This document shows positions 31,529 through 41,480 of a stretch of DNA of 64,000 bases, in pieces. The notes below the pieces were generated by a model. That model saw only the letters and a program-made list of their open reading frames with translations, had not been told where the DNA came from and searched no databases. The position numbers and the translations under genes are program-made. The stretch's first letter is position 1, and each line of letters opens with the position of its first letter. This DNA is from Euptelea pleiosperma (Eukaryota > Streptophyta > Magnoliopsida > Ranunculales > Eupteleaceae), in assembly GCA_035048495.1 (NCBI GenBank), contig CM068541.1:14143929-14207928 (forward strand), given 5' to 3'.

Positions 31529-34203
31529 GTATAACACACTTCCCCCATCTCTCTTTCTTCTTGTAACTATATGAGATTTGAGTACAGAAAGCTTTGAATT
31601 CACCATTAATTGTAGAAATTTTTGATATTTACAGCTCAAAGTTGGCCTCTACAACTTTGATGGATATCTAAATTGTAACAAGGGATAAAAAACCCTCTTC
31701 AATAATTAGGGCATTTGTTATTGTACCCTTGTATTTTTTTTCTTTTTTTGTATACTATTTCTAAATGGTTATATTAGGATGGTGGACTTGAAGGAACCTA
31801 ATTCGTTTTTCATGGGTTTACGGAAGTATTTTTTCTTATTACCCCTGTTCTTCCCTTTTAATTTTCTCTATTTTTATTTTTGGGGTTATGATAATTGAAT
31901 AAATCTGCCAGAATGCACAAATATTTGTAAGTTGTACCCATTACAGAATTGGGGATTCTTCAATCACTATTGGCTTTGTTTCCTGTAGCCTTCAATATTT
32001 TCATGTCTATTGATAGGAACATATAACTCTATTTATGATTTTTATATTTTGTTTGCATCTCGATATCTTACCTTGTTGTGTTATGAAGACTTCCATTGCT
32101 TTAGGAACCATTGAAGCATCACATTTTCTATTTTAGTTTGAACATAGATTCGAGTGAGAACTTGTAAACAACAAACTACGATATTTAATTTGCAGGTGCT
32201 AAAAAGCACCATTTCTATACTTGAATACTTCTCAAAGATCTTATTGCGCCTCGTTTTCATGAACTAAAAATTGATTTCTTCAATGGATTCATGTGGGAAT
32301 TTCCAAGACTCAACAAAATGTAGGAATCTAGATCAAATTCCATGATGCGTGGCACTTCTTGAAATGACCCACTTCTTGAAAAGCCCACTTCCAATGAACC
32401 AAATGTACGACCCAATGTAGTGAAGTGTGATGCTCGGCATCAGCTAGAAGATTTTTCCTTGTTAGTTACTGATCTTTGGATTTAGTACAAGTAATTTCTT
32501 GTATTTTTCTCAGAGTTTCATTTTATATCTAGTGGTAATCTAGAATCTCTCAACTCAATATCACATTAGATTACGTGTCAATTCTGTGACCCAACCTGAG
32601 TACATGTCTCGAGAGATTTCATTATATCATTTAAAAATTATTTTTAGCTGTTCTAAAAAGTCTTGCAATGTCAATGCACTTAGTTTTCTAACTTGAGTCC
32701 GATATAAGCTTTAGATGCTCTTGTAAATAGCATTTACCTCAAGTTGTCTGCCAATTTAGCAACTTGGAGTGGGTGTCAGCCTCGAGAATGCACTTTGCAT
32801 CATCCAAATTTTTTTGACATTTTTCAAAGAATTTTTAATAATTTTTCAAGCATTATTCAGATTTTTAGTATAAAAGTTCAGGTACTCATGACTCGGATCT
32901 TCTGCAAATTGTGTGTCAAATGTTCTCTATCTTCAAGTAACACTCCATGAACTCGTGAGCTTTCAATCCGTCCAATCGGATAAAAAATGAATAACTCGTA
33001 AACCCACTTTTGACCCTAAAACTTTTCAATTGTATTTTAATACCGTCGATCTCTTTTATCGAATTAACCATTACAACTTACTAAGTTGTGCACTAATGCA
33101 TGTAACCAAAACCTTATCTTGTTGATCAACCCCATATTCACCAAGCTAAGCCCACCTCTTCTTAGCCCAACCAAACCAACTATTTTCTGATTTATTTTTC
33201 CCAAGTTAAATTTTGAAATTATAACACGACAAAAGTGAGTTGGAGTAAATTGTCTTTGAATTCCATCCATCCTATCAGATCTAGAATCGACAATTTCTAG
33301 AACGCACATTTGGACCTAGACGTCCATGGTGTATTATAGTGCAATATACTGCATCGCACCGTATGTCTCTAGCCATAGAAATTACACATTTGCCCTCTAT
33401 TGTTTAAAAACAAACTTTTTATTTCAAAAAAAAAAATCCATCATTTTCATTTTCAACCTTACCAACCATTTGTGAAGAAATTTTGGAGCAAATTTTTTGA
33501 GGAGCAAGAACCGATTCTTATATATGTGGAAGAAGACTCCGGGGGGGCTTTAAATGGGTATGGAAATCGCCGGATTCATCAAGGAATAGGTATGTTCCTC
33601 TCCTTTCCTTTTTCCATAGTTTCTCCTTTCTTCCTCCATGCCTTTTTCTTCATTTTTTTTTTAGAAATCATGGTCTGTTATGTGTATATTTATGCTGTAA
33701 AAACCATCCATTTTTGGACTGCTACATATTTTTTTTTGTGGTGCATTTTGGGGTGGAGTAAAGAGGAGGTTTGATGTGAGGAATAGCCATGTTTTAGGAC
33801 TTTTTGGGCAAAGAAAAACAGTGTTTTAAGGTCATTTTTCTGCTAAAAAAAACAGCATGTGTTTAGAAGTTTTGGTGTGAGAACATTGAAGTTTCCGGGT
33901 GTTTTATGTGAGATGTAAACAGAGTATAAAACCCATTTAGGTTAGATAACAGTATGGAAGATATAGATGGAAAGTTGTGTGGTTTTGAGAGGCTGTTGGA
34001 AAATTGAGAGCCATTAATGGCCATGGGTGTGTGCTGAAACGCAGCACAGTTCTGTGCATTTCCAGCAACTTTTTGGGGTTGAAAAATTTGGGTTGAGCCC
34101 AGATTTTTTTAGTCAAAACATGGGTAAAATTGTAGGGGAGAGCAAAATGTTTTCTTTCGATGGGACCCACATTGTTTTGGTCCACCTCCGTGGCTAAAAC
34201 GAG
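31529..34203. other. No gene recognised
   Basis: AT-rich. The frame at 33,400-33,774 (plus) contains a short GC-richer segment (33,480-33,590, FEEQEPILIYVEEDSGGALN) followed by a donor-like aggtatgttcc. It could be a stray exon but matches no family I know. The 33,937-34,185 minus frame is also unassigned. Confidence 0.4.
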
Positions 34204-34211
34204 GGATGAAT

Positions 34212-34606
34212 CATGGTTTTAAAAACGGCCATTTAAACGGTAACACCCCAAGCCCGTTTCCGTTAAAACCGTTTAAACGTGTTTTATCGGTTTTGAAAAA
34301 AATGGCCGTTTTTTCGTTTTAATGGCCGTTAAAATTGTTTAAACAGCCGTTTAATTTGAAAAATTATGTGAAAAAAACAGCCGTAAAAACCGTTTAATTC
34401 CGTTAAATTCTGTTTTTTTTTTTTAATTTTCAAATTTCAAAATTTTAATTTCAGGGCCACTTTTTTCCCTTTTTTTCCGTTAAAATCATTTAAACCGTTA
34501 AAATCCGTTTAATTCTATCTTTTTTCCATTTTTGCCCCTGACCGTTTCAGTCCATTTTAACGCCCCCAGTCCGTTTAGCCGTTAAAACGGCCTCCTTTAA
34601 ACCTTG
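34212..34606. mobile_element. hAT-type MITE rich in TTTAAACGG
   Basis: The perfect 8-bp target duplication GGATGAAT (34,204-34,211 and 34,607-34,614) encloses 395 bp with inverted ends CATGGTTTTAAA and tttaaaccttg. The interior is a dense run of gttaaaaccgtttaaacg variants on both strands, so much of it can pair with itself. Non-coding. Confidence 0.88.
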
Positions 34607-34614
34607 GGATGAAT

Positions 34615-35169
34615 AACAAGTCTCGGTTTTGGGTTTCATGGTTGCCTAAAACAGAGTAGCGTAGGTTGAGAGAGATGCATAAAAAAAATATAAAAAAAAA
34701 AAAAAGAGACAAGAAAAGGAAAAAAAAATAGCATGTCTTAGTTTTTTTTTTTTTTTTTTTTTTACAAAAAAAAAAAGTGAGGCCCACTAAGTTTATGAAA
34801 ACCTCTAGTGGTGGCCCGTTGCAAAATAAACTAAGGCTGCGTTTGGGTAAGCTTAAAAATCGCAATAAGTCAACTTTTGCGATTTTTAAGCACTTACCGG
34901 AAAAAAAAGATGTTTGGCAAAATTTAAAAAAGTACTTTGCAAAAGCACGAAAAGCTTGTTAGGACACCAATTCAAGGGAGAAAAATAATAATAAAAAAAA
35001 GAGAATTTTTGACATACACCCCCCCCGCACCCCCCACCCCGCAACCCCCACTAACTTAGTCCACCGTCGGGGACCATCAACTATAACATAACATGACTTG
35101 TCATGCGAAATGACGAAATTACCCATACTTTTAGAAAATACCCAAAATCTCATATGACCCAAAACTGAA
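34615..35169. other. Homopolymer-rich DNA and a possible transposon edge
   Basis: Poly-A/T runs cover 34,681-34,772. 'ggctgcgtttgggtaagc' at 34,834 begins a segment (to about 34,960) with self-complementary ttaaaaatcgc...gcgatttttaa, possibly a small DNA element. Around 35,010-35,135, gacatacacccccccc...tgacgaaattaccc resembles the first bases of long-TIR elements such as the one at 670. No inverted partner was found in the window. Confidence 0.4.
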
Positions 35170-35505
35170 ATGGGGGTTTTCTCAGGTCTCTTCATCCTTG
35201 TCTACGATCGAGCGGATCGGCACCGCCTCCATCCTCGCCTTCATCAGTGTCCCCTGCTTCCTTGCCTATGCCACTCGTTGGGGCACATCGACCACTCCAC
35301 TCCTGGCTTCGCATCAACCCCCTCTGCTATCTCCTTCGTCCGTTGTAGCGGTCAAACTGTCAAACTGTCCCCAAAAGCTCACTGTGGAGCAGGATTAGCC
35401 GGTCTACTAGGGTTCTTGACAGGGTTTAGCATTCTTGGAGTTGGAGATAAGCCCTTGTTGCCCATGCTTCTTCTGGTGGCATTAGTTGGTTCCCTCTCTA
35501 AGTGA
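35170..35505 (+). other. Unassigned GC-richer ORF-like fragment
   Basis: A 111-codon frame that is clearly richer in G+C than its surroundings, with a hydrophobic C-terminal half (GLAGLLGFLTGFSILGVG then DKPLLPMLLLVALVGSL) ending at a stop. A second frame over the first 200 bases is also open. It sits just before the phytochrome-like fragment and could be another captured gene piece. I do not recognise a family, and no function is proposed. Confidence 0.3.
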
Positions 35506-35574
35506 GACTAGTCACTTCTCGGTACTGTGGATAACGATGCCAAAATCTTCTATGGCAGAATTGGTTGGATGTTG

Positions 35575-36420
35575 ATGTTGTTGATGCTTTCGGTAATGAA
35601 AATGGATGTGATTGGTTGGTTCTTGATGCTTCCGGTAATATAAATGGATGGAAATAGTTGGCTGTTGATGCTTCCGGTAATGTAAATGGATGGAAATCCA
35701 AAGCAGACCAATTAATGGGATTGTTTGTGCAGCAAGCTTTTGGCATGCCATTAATTGATCTTGTTGGAGATGATTCAGTTTAAGTTGTGTATAATATGTT
35801 CTACTTAGCTTTATAGGGCGATAATACACTTTATCTCTTGGCTTTTATTTCACTCTAGATGTTGTTTATGCAGATATCCATGTTATCTCATTATATGGAG
35901 AATTTCTTGAACCAAATGGTTTGTAGATTTGTAGCTCTCAAGACTTATAGTCTATTACTTTCGTGACACTTGAAAATTGGTCCTTCAATTCTTGCATAGC
36001 TTTTCTAAACCTATGTAACTTAGACACTCTGTCAATGTTAGACACCAACTCATCCATTCAGTTTTACGATAACATATGGGTTAGAAGAATATGTAACATC
36101 TCTATGTAAAAATGTGTCAGAGCTATGTTATTGGTCTACAAATACTTCTAGAAAGACACAGATGTGTGCGTATTTTGTTATTTACAAATATCTCTGTGTA
36201 TATTTCTTTATTTGAACTTACTAAACTAACAGTTCAATAGTTAATCTGAGTTCATTCAAATCTGATTTCAGGTTAATTATCATGGCAGGATTGCCCACCC
36301 GGCACCAGGGATTCCCGAGGCTTTGATTAAAGAAATTTTCCACCACAGCCAAGGCATCCCAAGGGTAGGTCTTGGCTTGTACATCAGCAAGAAGCTTGTT
36401 AAGTTCCCCTTGGCTCACAA
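35575..36420 (+). pseudogene. Phytochrome-like gene fragment (PAS and histidine-kinase-related parts)
   Basis: Two separated pieces read in phytochrome order on the plus strand. The first (35,575 to about 35,840) matches a C-terminal PAS domain: VDASGNVNGWKSKADQLMGL, then FGMPLIDLVGDDSV and, past an in-frame TAA, VVYNMFYLAL, another stop and G. The second (36,272 to about 36,410) follows an acceptor-like tctgatttcag and matches the last exon, the ATPase-like domain: IAHPAPGIPEAL, KEIFHHSQGI and GLGLYISKKLVK, resembling the PHYC/PHYE pattern. After KLVK it loses similarity. The exons that should lie between are missing. The start of the PAS block is present three times in tandem (period 42 bp). 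Stops, the internal deletion and the absent 5' half make it a pseudogene. The retained splice site argues against retroposition. Confidence 0.75.
35583..35708 (+). repeat. Three tandem 42-bp repeats within the PAS fragment
   Basis: gatgcttycggtaatg begins at 35,583, 35,625 and 35,667. The period of 42 bp is 14 codons, and each copy encodes a version of DASGNVNGWK (DAFGNENG, DASGNINGWK, DASGNVNGWK). A stop follows the second copy. Confidence 0.85.
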
Positions 36421-37795
36421 TATTATGGATGGTGATCAAGATGGTGAGAGTGAACCCGTTAACAACCAAACATGTAAATATGTTGGGTGAAACTAGGCTT
36501 GAGTGAGTGAGTTGAGAGTTGTAATCACTCCCTTGTTGTAATAAAAAAATCCTCTTTTGCAACAGTTAATCTTCAATTCCATTCTCTTTTTAGAGTGTGA
36601 CAACTCTGTTTTTAGCATCTTGTTGGGTCCAACACACTGAATCACACAGTATATGGTTGATTATGTCTGCATGGTTCAAACGACATGGATCCCGCATAAC
36701 AAACTTTATAACAAATACGATAGCATTCTATTATCTTCATATGTCAACAAAGCTTAGATATTCCTTTGTAACTAGAAATTCACATAATGGATTTAATATG
36801 TTTGACTATGGATTGTGAAGGATCAATAGATGCTACAAAGATGCTGGTCGATTCCTTGCATCAATTATCACTTCCAATTTATTTCTTCACTGCGATCTTG
36901 TGATGCCAAGGCTATTTAGTGGATGTGACATTGAGAATTGAATCCAACACAAATATTTTTCCTTCTGCTAGTATGTCCCATTAGAAGAAAAGTTTAAAAT
37001 TGGTTCCTGGGTTCCACCAGCAAATGCAAGAGTACTCTTCCAAATTTTGAGGCCAATGGTGGACTATAAGATCAAGTATGTGTTCTTCATTTGAGTCACA
37101 TGGAGTAGTTAAATGCTCGAATTAGGTAAATTTTTTAGTAGTTTGCAAAACACTTTTCAAGTCTGGACCTCCTTAATCAACAACATATATAAAAATGAAA
37201 ATAAGGTGATAACGAGAAGAGTGTCCCAAAGTTTGTAAAGATGCGTGTCCAACTTTAGTGGACGCTCTACCTGAAATTCCATTAAGATGGTTTGCTTTGG
37301 TCTTATCTGAACTTTGAAAATAAAAGCCAAAGCTACATGATTCCCTTCACTCTTGCCTAAATTGGTTTGCTTGTTCAGGTTTCTTATTTAGCAATTTCTT
37401 TCGGCCCTATGGGTTGGTATGTGTGACTACTCTATTTTCCACCTCCAATGAATCTTACCCTCACAAACATCGTCATCTACACCTTATCCCAACTATCCGG
37501 GGTAGGCAGTATGAATCCTATCAGTATTCGACTCATGTTTTCTGCTGTTATAAGCTGCAAAATGCCTAGAAAACTAATGTAATGTAATTCATATATAACT
37601 GAGCAAAAGACTTCAACTCACTTACGTACTGGATGAAATAAATGTAGAACCAAAGAAAGAAAGAGATGATTTGTCATTCAGAATAACCCATTTCAAGATA
37701 AACTTTATGTGTCAATCAACAGAAGTAAGCCATAATCCCCATTTTTTTAACCATGTGAAGAAGTTAGTTGATTGATGCGTATGTGCATCTACCAC
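36421..37795. other. No gene recognised; possible further gene debris
   Basis: A short block at about 36,975-37,095 (plus) reads YVPLEEKFKIGSWVPPANAR then VLFQILRPMV in one frame. It looks protein-like but I cannot assign it. Around 37,470-37,515, 'cttatcccaactatccggg' and 'gtaggcagtatgaatcct' are typical of a dispersed plant repeat. Confidence 0.35.
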
Positions 37796-37942
37796 AAGTC
37801 CAGAATTTGAGCAAGAATCATTTGTGTCAGAAGCAGAATCACTAAGGTTATAATCTTCTTATATTCCATTAGAAATTCGAGAATAACATGACATAAAATA
37901 GCTTGTATCATCTGCATTATCAGGGCTTGGCACAAAGGCAGC
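37796..37942 (-). pseudogene. C-terminal exon fragment of an IRE-like AGC kinase
   Basis: After the acceptor TTTGTTTGCAG the minus strand encodes AAFVPSPDNADDTSYF, MSCYSRISNGI, a stop (37,859-37,861), then EDYNLSDSASDTNDSC and SNSGL. The pattern K/AAFVP...D-DTSYF-SRY followed by a Ser/Asp-rich stretch is the AGC-kinase C-terminal tail as seen in plant IRE-type kinases. Only this exon is recognisable. No kinase core lies nearby. A preceding exon-like block (about 38,133-38,062, QAVKDAIAAGVDGYYADARA) ends at a strong donor GTGAGTAAG but does not match an AGC kinase, so its link is unclear. The in-frame stop suggests a pseudogene. Confidence 0.55.
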
Positions 37943-38334
37943 CTGCAAACAAACACAAGTGGTTAATGAAGATATTGGCTTGCCTAACAGGTCATGTGCC
38001 TGGTCAATACTGTTTAATTGATGAACCAACTCCTGATAGGTGCAAGCCATGTTCATGCTTACTCACAGATGCTCGAGCATCAGCATAATATCCATCAACA
38101 CCTGCTGCAATTGCATCCTTCACAGCTTGGAAAAAGTCTTACATGTATATTAGTGCCAACCCAACACAGAAAAGAACTAGTTACAATGAATAACAAGGAG
38201 TTCCTCGGTGATGGAAGAAATAGAGCAGAGTAGCTTCAGTGTTGAGATTAAAATGGTTCAGAGGAAGGAACAGAGCAGAAGTTTTCATAGAAAACTAGAT
38301 CAAAGCCTAAGCCTCACTCTATTAAGGTTTGTCC

Positions 38335-40985
38335 TCAGTGATGTATGTTGGACCTAAGGTATGGGGGCCTACCCAACATTGATCCAGAAGTTGTAGGTGG
38401 GCCACACAACCCCATTGATCCAGGTGCTCCCTTGCATGTCCTACTATTGTGCCCATACACTCCACATTTCCCACACTTGTGTTGATTCCTATGTTGAGAA
38501 GGGGCAACCTCATCCTCATCTCTACGTCTCGACGTCTTAGGGCGACCTCGTGATCGTTTCTTTGGAGGTGGCAAGACAAGAGTTGTAACCTATACATTTA
38601 CGAAGACTCCTTTATAAATATAATCTGAATACTAAAAATACATCTGTCATCGAGATCAGAAAGTTTTGCTAACCTGGTCCCAATCCTTCCGATCGGCTAT
38701 TGGGTTTATATAGTCCTCATATGTGGCTCTGTAGGATTTTACTGTATAATAAGAAGTGCAATACCTTCACATTTTTAAACAAATAAAAAGTTAACAACAA
38801 AAATTAGAATATTAGCAAATGAAAATATTTAATAGATAAGGGTTAATAGATTATACTCAATCCAAGACAATCTTCATGGAAGAATCACCGCAACAGCATG
38901 TGCGCAGGGCAAACCCGCTTACTTGCCATGAGTTGCAAGAGCATGTCTTCTCCACAAGATTAACCTCCCATCTACAAGCAAGAGACTCCACAGACCATAA
39001 ATTGTCAGTTGATCCTCTTACTATATAATCTTTTCTCTTCTCCTTCATCTTATCAATGTGCTTCTTGGCCTTAGGAAGTAAATCATTTATGTCCCACTCA
39101 TTAGCTTGCTTTCTCCGATCACTAAGTAGAATCAATATCTTCAAATGCAGTCTCTCAATGAACAATGCCATCGGCAAATCACGTAGTTCGGTTATCCAAC
39201 TATTGAATGCCTCTAAAAAATTATTGGTCAAGTGCTCACAAGATGACGTATGATCAAACTGCGAACGAGACCAATGACAGGGATTTATCTCCTCCATCCA
39301 CTCATGTGCTGATTTTGACACCTTCATAAGAGATTCCATATTTGCTGTGAAGTCACTCATCTTGTATGACCTAGCTGCCCCCCAAACAAGATTCTCTAAT
39401 TCTCTCCCTGTGTTTAGATTTAAAATTTTTGTATGTGTGCCTCACGCAAAATCTATGATTTGACTATGGGAAAACACTAGTAACTGCTTCCAACAACCCC
39501 TTCTCCTTATTAAAGAAAAAAGTCAATGGTTGTTCATGTTGCAAATGCGGAGCAATCAATTGTAAAAAATGCATCCATGTGTCCTTTTTTTTTCTTCTGA
39601 ACGACAAATGTAAACTGCTAATGGAAACAAACCATTATTCCCATCTAACACTGAAACAGCCAAACAAACTCCACCATATGTTCCTTTCAGAAAGCACCCG
39701 TCTAAACCAATGACTGGTCGACACCCATTCTTAAATCCAGCCAATGAAGCTCGAAAACATACACAGACACGTAAATGTTCCATCGTTTGCATCAACTCCA
39801 AACTTAGCTACACTACCCGGATTGCACAGTAATACTTGTCTACAGAGCTCAGGAGCAATCATATAACTTTCATCATAGTTTCCATATATAGACTCTAAAG
39901 CCTTCTTCCTTACCCGCCATGCCACCCAATATGATATATTGACACCATAATCTGCCCATATCTCAGCTCAAACATCTCTAGGGCGATACGACTTCAAATG
40001 AGCCCTAAGCTTGGACTCAATATTTAAAGCTACCCAAGGAGCATCTACCATAAAATTTTTTGAATCTATAAGACCCTCACAAGTATGCTCATTGTTCAAT
40101 GTCTTGATCTTGAATGTAATCTCATCAGTTAGACGTGATGCATAACAACGCCACTTACACTTTCCATCATTGCAAATAGCAAGAACTCTACGGCCTCTTT
40201 CTTAGGCATGTTATACTGAAAATTATTTTTTATTGAATATAACCGCAAGTATTTTCTATAAGCTGTTGTTGTAGGAAATTCCATATCAACCTCTAACTAA
40301 GATCCAACTAAAGTAGACTCCATTTTATCATTTTCTTCTTCTTCCTTGTACAAATCATCTACCTCAATAGCAAAGTCGTCGTCATCACTGTCAAAGTCAT
40401 CTGAAGTAGTACTACACTAAGAGGAACTACAAGTCTCGTAGTTCTCGTCTGGATCAAGGTCTTCAGTCTCATCATGATGTCCATCATTTTGTCTACTGGG
40501 AGATGTAGGAAGCTCATCAAGCACCTCTTCTGATCCCTACACCTTTTGGAACACCCCTGCCTCTGCACCTTTGGATTTGTTGTAGGAGTAATAACCTCGA
40601 CATCGGGATCTGGCGTATATGAAGAGGCACATAACGGTCTCACAGGATGTTGGGGTGAGGAGGCAGGAACTGGCCTCTTTATATGTGCTGATGAGAATGA
40701 TCCAACATTGGTATTCAATGGCTCAATAATATCACAGTTAACGAAAATGTCCCAAATCTCACAGGCACCTTTAAACATTCCCAACATTTGGAGTAAATCT
40801 GAATCGGTTTCGATACGTCTAATTGATCCTAACTCAATCCATGCAACTTTTAATGTGGCTCCCCTCGGCGACTTTAACAAAACATGTAGGTCTAACAACA
40901 TATCCATCAAACATATTCTGTCACAGTTTATGTCAAAAATCCTTTCTATCCTTCCAACCTTATAGTTTTCAACCCTATAGTTCAT
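38335..40985 (-). pseudogene. MuDR-class (MULE) transposase, degenerate, with an intron
   Basis: Minus-strand domains in family order follow. A PB1-like N-terminus and acidic linker span 40,985-40,359. A DNA-binding zinc block (CNDGKCKWRCYAS then FKIKTLNNEHTC) lies near 40,070-40,200. The N-terminal MULE block (RKKALESIYGNYDESY, 39,925-39,731) leads to the DDE domain at 39,801-38,900: PVIGLDGCFLKGTYGG with the first Asp, then FFFNKEKGLLEAV where the family has Asp before KxKG, so Asn replaces the second catalytic Asp, and FTANMESL near the third acidic residue. The SWIM finger CSCNSWQVSG is followed by a frame change. After an intron with GT-AG ends (38,590-38,673), the C-terminal PPPKKRSRGRPK and zinc knuckle CGKCGVYGHNSRTC end at 38,335. 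Several frameshifts and at least one stop (DV*AEIW) disable it. Element ends were not found. Confidence 0.88.
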
Positions 40986-40999
40986 ATGCCTTTAAGTTT

Positions 41000-41480
41000 A
41001 AGTAACTATCTAACTTGGTTTAACTATTTTGAGTAGTTTAACTAGTTTGACTGGACAACAAATCAAGTAGTTTTACTGGTTCGATTAGGCCGACCATATT
41101 GATTAGTTGACTAGTTAGACTGTGGCTAACTATAAATATTGGTTTGACTAGTCTCTAAGTTGACAATAGTTCTTGGTTGACTAATTTGACCATGTTGGAC
41201 TAGACTAATGAGTTAACCAGTTAACTAAGTTAACTATAATAATTAGTTGACTAGTTTAACTCGGGTTGATTATATTGACTAGTTTTATTAGTCTACTAAG
41301 TTAAAATGGGTTCTCAATTGACTAGCTTGACTAGTTGGACCAGACTGATGAGTTAACCAGTGCAACTATGGTTGACTATATTGATTAGTTGACCAATCAA
41401 ATTAGGACGAAACTAAATGGATTAGTTAACCAACTGATTAGTTGAATAGACTTGACCCATGTTGATTAGTTGCCTAGACT
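41000..41480. repeat. Degenerate array of TTGACTAGTTT-type motifs
   Basis: Variants of gattagttgactagtttgac recur dozens of times with irregular spacing (about 12-30 bp), many being ACTAGT-centred palindromes. It lies immediately upstream of the MULE transposase start. No unit of fixed length is visible. Confidence 0.65.

Noticed and set aside
34681..34865. Minus ORF 34,575-34,865 as a membrane protein
   Set aside because: Its hydrophobic Phe/Lys-rich text comes from poly-A/T runs.
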